Source: Artemisia argyi (Eukaryota; Streptophyta; Magnoliopsida; Asterales; Asteraceae). Taken from it: a stretch of DNA of 64,000 nt. Both the position numbers and the translations under genes were made by a program. The DNA lies in NCBI GenBank assembly GCA_030686995.1, contig CM060706.1, positions 138,409,005 through 138,473,004 of the forward strand, in the 5' to 3' direction. Position 1 is the first letter of the stretch, and every line of letters starts with the position of its first letter. A model generated the notes under the pieces. That model had not been told where the DNA came from, did no database searches, and saw only the letters and a program-made list of their open reading frames with translations. Positions 54,246 to 64,000 of this stretch are shown here, piece after piece.

Positions 54246-55323
54246 AAGGGTTGCTTCACATATCCTTTGTACATAGTTTATGTCACAACTCGTAATTTCA
54301 TGTCCTTTTTCAAACATCAAAATTTCGTTTTTTTCATTTCGGAAAGTTACTATTCATTTTTACTATTCAATTTCACTATTCATCTCTGAAATTTTTATTT
54401 CATATTCTCGTAAGTTAAACTATTTTAACGATAATTCGAGAGTTTGGCGCTCGTCGGATCATTTCTGCAAAAATCACGAAGCCGTGTCCGAGATTTACTT
54501 TCATGTTTAAACGCCGTTCCAGCATCCCGATATGTCTATAAAACATTATAAACGATAGAAATATGATTTTCTCTCATTTTACGACAATTCTAAAAGTTTT
54601 GGAATTTTACGTTTTTCAGTTCAGCGTTTTACGCGAATTACGCGTTTTTAACCCGCGTTTCCAGTTTTAACAACGTTTATGCAACCCGATGGAACTTACC
54701 ATTCATTTTATATTTTATTATGGAGTATTTTGACAAGTTTAGTCATTCTTTCAAGTTTCATATTTTTACGATACCCGAATTTACGTTTTACGGTTTAACA
54801 ATTTACGTTTAGCGATTATCGGAACCAAAACCGACTCCGTGAACGAGATAATTAGCCAAGCTTCACACATACTCCATCCTACCCTCCATGTGCCGCCCCC
54901 CCCCACCCCCCCCTCACCATTTTACTTCCACTTCATCATTTATTTACCGAAATGCCATTGGATGAGATATTTTCTACATAAACACATTTAACATATACTA
55001 GTTCATTTTTAGAAATAAAAAAGGTGAGGTTTTCCTCTTGTTCTTCCTCCCTAGCCACGACCCAAAATTAAAACACAAGCAAGATCCATCAATTTTTGAA
55101 GATCAAGACATAATCAAGCTCTACTTTCATTCCTTGTTAGGGTTTTGAAATAAAAACCCAAGGTTTTATAAGTTTTCATCATCCAAGATCCATAATCTTT
55201 CAAAGTAAGTTTACAAAATTCATTTTCATCATTTCTTCATGTTATCTTTATGATCATGTGATTTCTATACATGATTTCATGCATATGTTAGTTACCACTC
55301 TTTAAATATATACTAGCTAAAAG

Positions 55324-55342
55324 ACCCGTGAAATTCACGGGT
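55324..55342 (-). terminator. Helitron 3' terminal hairpin
   Basis: Perfect 8-base stem ACCCGTGA/TCACGGGT with a 3-base loop, eight bases inside the CTAG end. In Helitrons this hairpin marks the rolling-circle termination point. Confidence 0.8.
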
Positions 55343-57768
55343 ATTTTAATGAGACGTCAAAAAATAGTTTTAGACTTGGTTAATACGAAGTTAGGCGATA
55401 AATAGAACCACATTAGTATAAGCAATTGCAAAATATATAGTTGTTAGTAATGAAACATGCATAATATCAAACACATTGATTAGAAAACCGGAAACTCACA
55501 AAAAGTTGCATAATGACATATTCTAGGTTTTCTTAATGCTCTCAGAACTGTTGTGGGCGTCTTGTTGCTTCTACTTTTATTAGTGGATGTTTATCTTGTT
55601 GATCTTTAATAATCAATTATATGTAGACAATCAAAAGATTTAGAAAGTCGACAGTTAAACACATTTTTAGCTTTCTTAGCTACAAACTGCCATCTTCAAT
55701 CCTTTTTTGCTCCTAACGTGAGACACATGCACATAAAAATAGCCCTGTGTGAAAACTGAGAGTGGCTAGAGAGATTGACCCTGGTATTTATTGATCGTCA
55801 TAAGGAAAGAAATGAACACATGAAATTGCTTCCTTACTATCTTTAACGGCAGCCGTTTATCACATGGTGAGATTTTCCTCGTTGCAATAAGCATGCATTT
55901 TCCTAAATGGCTTTCATTGATTATATCGGATTAATTATTATGTATACTTTATACTATTAAACTCCTGGTAATGGTAATGAAAGAAACTACATACGAAGAT
56001 CAAAACTCATCTGATAATTAGAGCATGTTAACAAATATGATTAGCTTGGAACATTCTAAAGGTCTTGGGTTCTTTGTTATTTGGTTGAATAGGACTTGTA
56101 TATACTACCCTATTAAGGATTAAAATGCAAAACTAACAGACTCATCTCATAGTCAAAAGAAATACTTTCAGTTAAGTAGGACTTGGCATGTAAAATTCAT
56201 ATAAACATTTTTTTTAAGTAAATGTGTTTATCAAAAGTTCAAAACTCATAATCTTAAGAATATTATGTTGAGCAAATACTCAAAATACTTCATTGAAAAT
56301 ATAAAGACTAATATATATACTTCACATTTTCAACAAAAAAATATAAAGGCTATATACTACTCATTTTCAACAAAAAAAATGTGAAACTAATAGAATGTTA
56401 AGAACTATAACATGCCCAAAATCAAGTTATTTTCTTAGGTGGTCATGAATATCAATACTAAACTCGAGGTCATGTAGATTGTGAATAGAGTAAAATGAAA
56501 TGTAAAACTCTTTTTATTTAAATAAGTCGTTTCTTAAATGTCACAAATACAAAATTCCCCTTGAATTTCGCTAATATAATCCCTTGCACATAATTGTAAA
56601 GGACCGTGACTTTCAAATGCTCAACTTATATGTGACAATAGGGTAATGATATGAACATGTGAAGTAGAGAAGCACCCCTTTAACATTTGTAATATGTGAT
56701 ATGAAGCTTCAATCTTAAAGAGACTTACAAAATTGTTCGAGCCAAGTTATAGAAAGTTATAGTTTATAAACGCTTTCATAATCGTGTGCATTAAACAAAA
56801 CTTGATTTATAAAATAGCTTACTGTAAAAGCTCAAGCGTTTATAAGCTTGTATAAACTTGTTGACGAACACACCCATATATATAAGAAAATTACACAAAG
56901 TTAAGATGTTGAAAACATACGTCATAATATGAAAGATATTAAAATTGTGAACATAATTCCTTTTGGTATACTATAGGATTTTCATCAACAAAAGAACATG
57001 TTGGAGAGATATACACTCTATCAATAACTCTAGAGCAAAGAATTTAACCTTCCTCTATCTAAGAGTTCCTGCTTTTCCAAGACACATTTTCCTAATTTTC
57101 TTCATACGCAACTCAAAGCAAATACCGTTTGATTATTGAATCTATTGAAATGTAAACAATAATCGACTTACTAATCTATGACTTATGAAACGTACACAAA
57201 CCAAGAACACAAAAATACATGATGTAGAATAAGAATATTTTGTTCTAATCGGATTCATTATTTGTAACTTGTATACATGGCCATGAATATTTATAAACGC
57301 ATGGATAGACAATTGATCATAATTTAACTGTTGTAGAGTTGGAAGTTTAAATAAATAGATTTCCTTCAACGTTTTGAACTGTACAATCTATGAAATACAA
57401 AAAATAAAATTAAACGCTTAAAAACATTTATTTCTTACTTGAAGACATAAAATGTCCTACTCAACATCATTAGTGTAATGATACGTCAGCCAACATATCC
57501 TATATTCTTGGAAAGTCAAGTCAAGATGTGCTCAACTGCAAAAGGTTGATCAACGGCCGAGAGTAGACGTCTTCCAGGAAATAAATAGATTATTAAGGGG
57601 TCGCCGGAGATGGAAATGGTGCTTTTAGAGGAGAAGTGGAGGTAGAGACCCTGATGTGTATCCATGTGTTTCAGTATGAATAGTAATTTGAAAAGAGATT
57701 ATCACGCACGAGATGATTTTTTGGAATATATTTCAAAATTAGGTTGACCTATACCAGGAAACGTTATA

Positions 57769-58006
57769 CTACCTCCGTCTCAAATTATAAGTCCAATTTG
57801 ACTTTTTAAATCGAACGTTAACCTTAAATGTTTTTGTTTGTATTATATAATACTTGATGCAAAATATATAAATGTAGTGTGTTTTAAATATGTATTTTCA
57901 TTTGGTATAATTTTCATCAAGTGTTATATAATATAAACAAAAATATTTAAGGTTAAAGTTCGATTTAAAAAGTCAAATTGGACTTAAATTTTTGGAATGG
58001 AGGGAG
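57769..58006. mobile_element. Stowaway-type MITE (Tc1/mariner)
   Basis: 238 bases with long terminal inverted repeats (CTACCTCCGTCTCAAATTAT on the left; its near complement ending GGAATGGAGGGAG on the right), flanked by TA on both sides (57767-57768, 58007-58008). The arms extend past AAGTCCAATTTGACTTTTTAA, so it can fold into one long hairpin. No coding capacity. Confidence 0.93.
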
Positions 58007-61000
58007 TATTTAATTGAATGTATTATTCTATAAATGATTTCAAGTCTTTTTTTTTTAATTGTATTTTAGAAAACGTTTTTGACTTGTTCCACATTCTTAT
58101 GTTCTAAATTAAAAACTGTAACTTAATATTCAAAATGGCAAAGAAATTCAAACGGCATTAATTTTGGCTAGCTTGTTTCCAAGTTTAAGCCATGTAGTAC
58201 TTCAAATGCGTATCTTTTAATGCTTTTATACAGTTAGTTAAAAAAACATTTACTACATTGCTAGTATTAACCATTGCATGCAATTAATGACACAGCTGTT
58301 CCATATAAGAAAACACAGTTGTTTCAAATGCTAGTTCAATGCGATTTCAAAAACTCTTTCAAATGTTTGTACACGTGGCAAATTGCTATTAAGAGTTATA
58401 TTAGGAAAAAATTAATTAAATGGCTTAAGAAGGTTGTACAAAAGGTTGCTTAAGAGGGTTGTACAAAACTCTGTTTTATTAGATAAAATAGATATATATA
58501 TCTTTGAAACACTAGAAATGGAAACCCTTGTTAAATCTAGTTGATTTGTGATGTTTAGGACCCCATGACACCTTGAGAAGGTGTATGGTAGGATTAGACT
58601 AGATTTGTGGTGATTGGAAGTGATTTGGAGTGGATTTGGACAAGTATTAAACAAGAAAAATGAATTTTAGCCACTATATAAATGTTGCTGTCCCATTTTG
58701 TAAAATCCAGAAAAATCAGGGGATTCCGGGTAACTTTGGGCTAGAGATTTAGAAAATACTTTCAAAAACGAAGCCGTGGGCGAAAGAACGGATTAAAACG
58801 AGTTTATAACGAAGGAGATATGATTTTTGCAAGTTTAACGACGAAAACTATTTTCTGAAAATTTTACTTGCTGTCCCACGATTTTCAATGGGCAATCTAA
58901 GGTGTAAAACTTGATTTAGCCATCCCGACTTATCAAAAATATATTAGTATGTTGTCCCACGATTCCGGGGATATAAAGAACGTAGAAAACAAGCCTATAA
59001 CGACCAAGATATACACGTTTCAAAATCGACGAAACTCTATTTATTTCCATCAGCTTTTTAGCAAAATATTACTTAGAAAAACAGTTTTTGTAATACATCA
59101 TGTTGAGAGCCAATTTACTCATTGATAAACTCATTTCTGGAAAATTTACATAATTGACAAAAAGTTAGTTCACCCAGCCTAGTTTTCAAAACATCCAACC
59201 GTTTGTCGAAAGGATTTATAACGAACAACTTATGGTCTTCCAAACTTTCCTGAAAACTGCCCAGAATTTGCCAAAACAGCCCAAATACCTCACTTGACGG
59301 CTATATTCCTTTATGATCGAGACCCGTATAGACAAACTTCACTTCTGTGACTTTTTAGATATGGTGAAAATCTTCTTAGAACTACTGAGTTTCATTCCTA
59401 ACCCTTAATATTCACTATTTCGCGACTAGTTTTGCGAGACCATTTTGTCACTAATAGAAATAATACTTCTACGTACTAAATCCTAGATTTTCTAGAAATA
59501 CTACCAAAGTGTCAAATTCTTAACCATCGAAGTACTTATGATTACAAGCTTATTTATACGACTATTAAACGTTATTTCAAGGTTTTCAAAGCAAGGAATT
59601 CAACACTACCATTTATATATACGATATACATATTAACACTAGTTTTATAAGTCTAGTTAGACTTATTTTTTCCCAAGTTATGGAAAAACATATTACTTTG
59701 ACAATAACAAGTATTTTCAAGTTAAGAGTGGTATAGGCATCTTGTGCATGTGCATTCATTACATCATTTCATGATCTAAAGTAGATCATTTCCACTCATC
59801 TTAGGTTGCGGCTAGTGTTCGCGCCTTATTGTCCCGATCATTTTACCATCATTGTATCATCATTTCGAGGTGAGTCATAGCCCCACTTTTACTTGTTTAA
59901 TGACTTTATAAACTCTTTGGGGGAGATACATGCTTCAATACTTGTTCTATGCTTTTATACGATTTGAATTACTTATTGGGAAGAATACGCTGCTTGAATT
60001 ATTTTTGTACAATGCCAAAGTATTAAATTCCATACATTGCTTAAGTTGCCTTACTACCAAGTTAAGTCCCCTTTATTATCATGGACCGTTAATTATAATG
60101 CCAAGTGAGAGTGAGTGAATAGATCTATTGAGGGTGATGCCTCCATTCGTGTTTGGGTTGCTCCAACGGAATTACGAATGCATTTCATGTCTAAACAATT
60201 TGAGTGCCTGGTAGACACTCCTTTGGAGCCAACACAATACTATGTCTAGCTTCGGGGTCATGAGCTTAAGAGACAATGTAGCATTTTTGACATATTGTCA
60301 CCTTACTTTATACTTATGGCTATTGTACATACGAAATTACTTATAAAGTCACGATACTTTTCCATCACTATTACTACTGAATTACGATGCCTTTGCATCA
60401 ACTTTATTACTGAATTACGATGCTTTTGCATCAATCTTATTACTTTTGTTTACACAAACCAAACATATTACTTTTGGCAGTGGGTCGTAAACACACAGGT
60501 TACAAGTCTCTTATGGCGGGACTTGGAACTGAGTAGATTTACGATGCCTTTGCTGGGAAATCTTCATTCATATGCATAACATTCTTTTTCACAAGACTCT
60601 ATGAACTCACCAACCTCGTGTTGACACTTTAGCATGTATTTTCAGGTATTAAGCAATGGCACATTACTGGAGGTTTTGGCAGGGCATGGCATGGTCATAG
60701 AAGACTCTGATTAATCATTTGGGGACCGTTTTAAACTATTTTAAGGGCCTACTTCCGCACTACTTTTAACAATGTAAATTCAACATTTTGATCTAACTAT
60801 TTTATTCTAAAGGATTCAAGTGAAACCATTTTTGAACTTGTGTTATAATACCAATTGAGTTACACCCCAGCTACATGTATGCTTCCACTGGACCCGATTT
60901 TGGGGGTGTGACAGTTTATATCAAAAAGAAAATAGAAAAATATAAAACCTACAAAAAACCATAAAAATCTGAAAAATCATAAAACCCAAAAATAATCTTC

Positions 61001-62003
61001 TCACGACATGTCTCATATGTAATTAATATTATGTATGATTCTAGAAATGCCATTCAATAATGGCACGGAGTCATACATATGATGGAACATTTCGTTTCCC
61101 AAAAACTCCTTCAAAATGGTTTGCTATTACTTCAGATAGCAACCCGGTCTTAGTATTGGGGAAAGTTCGCCGCCAAAAAGACGACTGTTCCTAACAAAGG
61201 CATGAATTACTTTATATCCGTGCCTTTCCGATCTGATGTACGCTTAAGTGCATCATTTCTGGTAAAAGAAGAGAAGTCTTCTTTACATCTCAAATACTTT
61301 TCCTTCAATGATTCTTCGGGAAAGTATTTTCTCCAAACTTGGTGGTACCATGGTTTTTGAAGATCAAACAAAACTTGAAACTTTGTTTAAAAACTTTGCC
61401 ACTCAATCGATGATAACTGACTAATCCTTTTTGCAAAATGATAAATTAAACATGTGTCATCGATTGAAGGGGAGAATGATTTCAAAAACCATATATCATC
61501 AAAACAAGATCTTTGTGCATACATACTGTGTATTAAGTGTGATTGTTATGTGTTAGTATATGAACTTTTCATGAGTTTCTCGTTAAAGTCTAAATCATTT
61601 TTAAACTCATCATTTCTAACACATAACACACTCCCTCAAGGATTGAGGGGGAGCTAATGTATCATCTCAAAATCAGTCATTCTTAAATCTGACACATCTT
61701 TCCCCCCAAAATCTTTAAACTCATTTAAATCACTTGGGATCACAAATCTCAATTGGTTTGAAATTTTTGATCGGGGGAGAAAATGTGATTTAAACATGAA
61801 AAACTGATTAAAATGTGATGTTTTGAATCTAAATGTATGCTCTCCCCTATGTGCTAAACTCTTTTGTATATCAATGTACATATTGAGGGGGAGCAAATGC
61901 CTTGTGAAAATGGATCCTTGCATCTTATGAGATCGAGACTCAAACTTAACCAATGAATTGACGAAACAAAAACCGTCATCAATCGAAAGGACTTGTCCTG
62001 GCC

Positions 62004-62161
62004 GGGTAATAATTTCAAGCTGGTCTAACCAGTGATGTAAGCGTGTCTCGAAAAGGACTTGTCTGAGTAGAATGTACCATTTCGAGAAACCTTTGGTGAA
62101 TCTGATCGGGTCGGGTAATAACTTCAAGCTAGTCTAACTAGTGATGTAAGCATGTCCCGAA
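62004..62161 (+). repeat. Tandem repeat with conserved small hairpin
   Basis: GGGTAATAA(T/C)TTCAAGCT...GTGATGTAAGC occurs at 62004-62051 and 62113-62161. In copy 1 the middle is CTGGT-CTA-ACCAG (62020-62032), in copy 2 CTAGT-CTA-ACTAG (62129-62141): both sides changed and pairing was kept. Confidence 0.85.
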
Positions 62162-63726
62162 TGCCCGTTCATGTTCACTTAAGGTAGATCAATTCAAAAA
62201 GTGCAACTCTTCCCAACATGTGCAAATTTTCAAATCAAAACATATGAGCACATGTTAAGGGGGAGCATTTGAAAATGACAAAACTCTCAATGTGTTAACA
62301 AAATGTGTTTCTTATTCATAAAAACGTTGAGAGAATTTTCAATGATTTGGTAAATGGCAACATAGGATAGTCATGAAGTTATAAGGTGGCTAAGGTTAGG
62401 AAAACCATCCTTTGATCTGCCAGAGCCGGAGAGATCTACCCATGGACAATACCAAATAGATAGTATTAGAAAGTCCGTAGGTATGATTATGAAAAAAAAA
62501 GGAGAAATGTGAGAATGGAGAAAGAAGGGATTGAAGAATTAAAAAGAAATGAAATGAGAAAGGGTGAAAAGAAATAGCCCTCCAATTATTCAACCTTAGG
62601 GCAGAAACCGGGTTCAATTCATAATCTACTGATGGTTGCTAAGGCGACATCGGTATTGAAGACAAGACGTCATGTACCCAGTGACGCACTGCACTAAGCC
62701 TTCAAGCCACTCAAGTTCTCTTAAAAGAACTTGTTTCATTCTCACGGGGAACGGGTGTAATCTATCAACTTATCTCTTAGAGATGATTGATATTGAAGCA
62801 GGAGACCTCTCCCTAATCTCCGCATAGGAAAACCAAATGCACTTATTGAGTCTAGAGCCTCGAGATGCATACAAAGATCTCATAGGAACATGTGCTACTT
62901 CTACCTTGGTTATTCAACATTAAGGACACCAGTGGTAAACTTATGAGCCCTACGCAGATCTTAGCAATCTGCCAGAACATTTATGAGGGAAGTTACTATT
63001 GTAATTCCAAGTGATTGAATGGAAATTCCTGGCAGGGTCAACATCAAGCAGCCCTGAAAGCAGGTCACTTAGGTAATTCTTTGTGAATTACGCTTAGTGG
63101 TCGCGATGGTTACAAACGGTCAACAGTCGTGGAGTGATCTCCAGCGACTCACCCAATTGTTGATCTACTTAGGTAGTTCGTGTAAATCCTTTCAGGGTTT
63201 GCCAATTAAGAACGGTCTTGGTAAGGGTTAGAAGGAGTCTTTACACTATGTTGTTGATGATCTCTAATTCCAAACCTATAAGTACCAGATGATTTGTTGT
63301 TAACTGTTTGCTTGCAGGAATTTCTGACGGTTGCAGTTGATTGCTGAAAAGATGTTGATCAATCAACACATGCTCACACTTCGACATCACATTCTAAGAA
63401 ATCATGATCATTGATTGGGCGTCATTTATGCTTCCACAACTCTGATGCAGAAGATCATGATCCTGAAAAGTGTGAGCATGCCAACACAAAGATGCTCTTA
63501 TCACATGGAGACGTTACTACTCCAAGATGACTTTCAGACACTCATTTGGATGATGAACTTGAAGCTATTTCCAAAGATCATCCATCCTATTGAACAAGTC
63601 ATCTAGAGTCTACCACTTAAAGCACAAATATCTAAACAATGAAGAATCAAAAGGTTACGAGCTATAAAGATGTCTTCAAAGACTTGAATGCTATGATTCA
63701 ATATTTATTTTTCGGGGTAACCTCCC

Positions 63727-63738
63727 TTAGGGGGAGAT
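63727..63738 (+). other. Ty1-B polypurine tract
   Basis: TTAGGGGGAGAT abuts the 3' LTR start TGTTAGGAATACG, marking plus-strand primer and LTR boundary. Confidence 0.85.
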
Positions 63739-64000
63739 TGTTAGGAATACGTTTATTCATATGAAGACTCAGTCACCCCTAGTATAGTTTAGCATGTTGT
63801 AGCTCGTAGTATTTATCATATTAGTTAGAACGTAGTTTATTGTTAGTTAGTATTTGTGGAGTCGGATCGGATCTTTACCCACTGTCAGCCCGCTCCACAG
63901 CCCGTTTCAGGGGGCGTTTTATTGTAACTATAAATACCCCTTACCTAGCTTGGAAGGGGTTGGACCTTCATTCACAATCTAATACATTACTGGTTTTCTC
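63739..64000 (+). repeat. Ty1-B 3' LTR (right end outside window)
   Basis: Starts TGTTAGGAATACG after the purine tract. It has a TATA box TATAAATA at 63929-63936 followed by CCCCTTACC. The LTR end is not in the window, so its length is unknown. Confidence 0.85.
63929..63936 (+). promoter_or_regulatory. TATA box of Ty1-B LTR
   Basis: TATAAATA about 190 bases into the LTR, in a CTATAAATACCCC context typical of plant pol II promoters. Confidence 0.6.

Larger units (their letters stand above)
55313..58492 (-). mobile_element. Non-autonomous Helitron
   Basis: Read on the minus strand it ends with the hairpin ACCCGTGAATTTCACGGGT (plus 55324-55342) followed by CTTTTAGCTAG and a T, the Helitron 3' signature (hairpin, then CTRR, at an A/T target). 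Its 5' end (plus 58492 leftwards) reads TCTATTTTATCTAATAAAAC, typical of plant Helitrons starting TC. No target duplication, as expected. 3180 bases with no RepHel frame, so it depended on another element. Contains a Stowaway MITE. No captured gene fragment recognised; the 75-codon minus frame 57142-57369 has no family. Confidence 0.8.
54281..60913 (+). mobile_element. S3: solo gypsy-type LTR containing a Helitron
   Basis: Ends TGTCACAACTCG and GGGGGTGTGACA with TSD GTTTA (54276-54280, 60914-60918). Without the Helitron it is about 3.45 kb. No internal region, primer site or second LTR. Plus orientation is indicated by the donor-like GAG/GTGAGT at 59869/59870 and acceptor-like TTTTCAG/GT at 60645/60646, which sit near the right end as in Ty3-A and Ty3-C. 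It contains C-runs (54896-54913) and several TTATAACGA-type motifs. No gene seen. Confidence 0.9.
60919..63738 (+). other. Ty1-B 3' untranslated region
   Basis: 2.8 kb between pol and 3' LTR with no frame I can support (the 157-codon minus frame 61654-62127 has no motif). Notable contents: purine tracts with a common GGGGGAGC core at 61643, 61883 and 62255; a 110-base tandem repeat with a covarying hairpin at 62004-62161; and the terminal purine tract at 63727. Long non-coding 3' regions are unusual for copia elements. Confidence 0.7.

Noticed and set aside
54893..54913. Two C-runs as a G-quadruplex on the minus strand
   Set aside because: Only two long runs, so four separate G-tracts are not clearly available; probably a simple run in S3.
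54281..60913. Full-length LTR retrotransposon downstream of Ty1-B pol
   Set aside because: 6.6 kb suggested it, but there is only one set of ends and a Helitron accounts for half of the length; no coding traces.
61654..62127. 157-codon minus-strand frame near the Ty1-B 3' end
   Set aside because: Overlaps the tandem repeat and purine tracts on the element's antisense strand; no recognisable domain and no second copy to support it.

Overview
The window is plant nuclear DNA made almost entirely of nested transposable elements. I see no convincing host gene, tRNA or rRNA gene, and no CRISPR array. The LTR-retrotransposon families, initiator-Met-tRNA primer sites, a Helitron and a Stowaway MITE point to an angiosperm. 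The gag/spacer/pol layout of the outer Ty1/copia element resembles elements I know from the daisy family (Asteraceae, Tanacetum/Artemisia/Chrysanthemum type). That assignment is from memory and is an inference. Names used below are local labels.

Overall logic: almost everything sits inside one Ty1/copia element (Ty1-B). Its gag-pol runs 33122-40899 and 54014-54245, its 3' untranslated part is 54246-54280 and 60919-63738, and its 3' LTR starts at 63739 and leaves the window. Three insertions split it. (1) Ty3-A (plus strand, <1-33121) lies in the gag start. (2) Ty3-C (plus, 40900-54008, target-site duplication TGCAA) lies in the RNase H. (3) Solo LTR S3 (54281-60913, TSD GTTTA) lies just after pol.

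Ty3-A: 5' LTR 1-2015 (start outside the window), primer site 2019-2031, an intact accessory ORF 2422-3135, gag from 3520, pol 24899-27633, 3' LTR fragment about 31792-33121. It is interrupted by Ty3-B (minus, 4054-24898) in gag and by Ty1-A (27634 to about 31791) in integrase. Ty3-B in turn contains Ty3-D (plus, 8103-18271, TSD TTAAT). Ty1-A's 5' LTR contains an inverted solo LTR of its own family, S1 (28226-29947, TSD AAGTG).

Ty3-C belongs to the same family as Ty3-B but lies in the opposite orientation. Its 5' LTR holds solo LTR S2 (41524-45327, TSD TAAGG), which carries a SINE-like tRNA-derived module. S3 contains a non-autonomous Helitron (55313-58492), which contains a Stowaway MITE (57769-58006). 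Two chains therefore reach four levels: Ty1-B > Ty3-A > Ty3-B > Ty3-D, and Ty1-B > S3 > Helitron > MITE.

Most notable: two unrelated Ty3 families each carry an extra ORF between primer site and gag. One is a 237-residue protein with a SUMO-interacting-motif-like N-terminus and a coiled coil; the other is a 153-residue protein whose reading frame is traceable in both family copies. The Ty3 LTRs share a splice-donor-like/acceptor-like pair 0.5-0.8 kb apart, which suggests a leader intron. Ty3-D has nearly identical LTRs around a wrecked coding region, which suggests recent mobilisation in trans.
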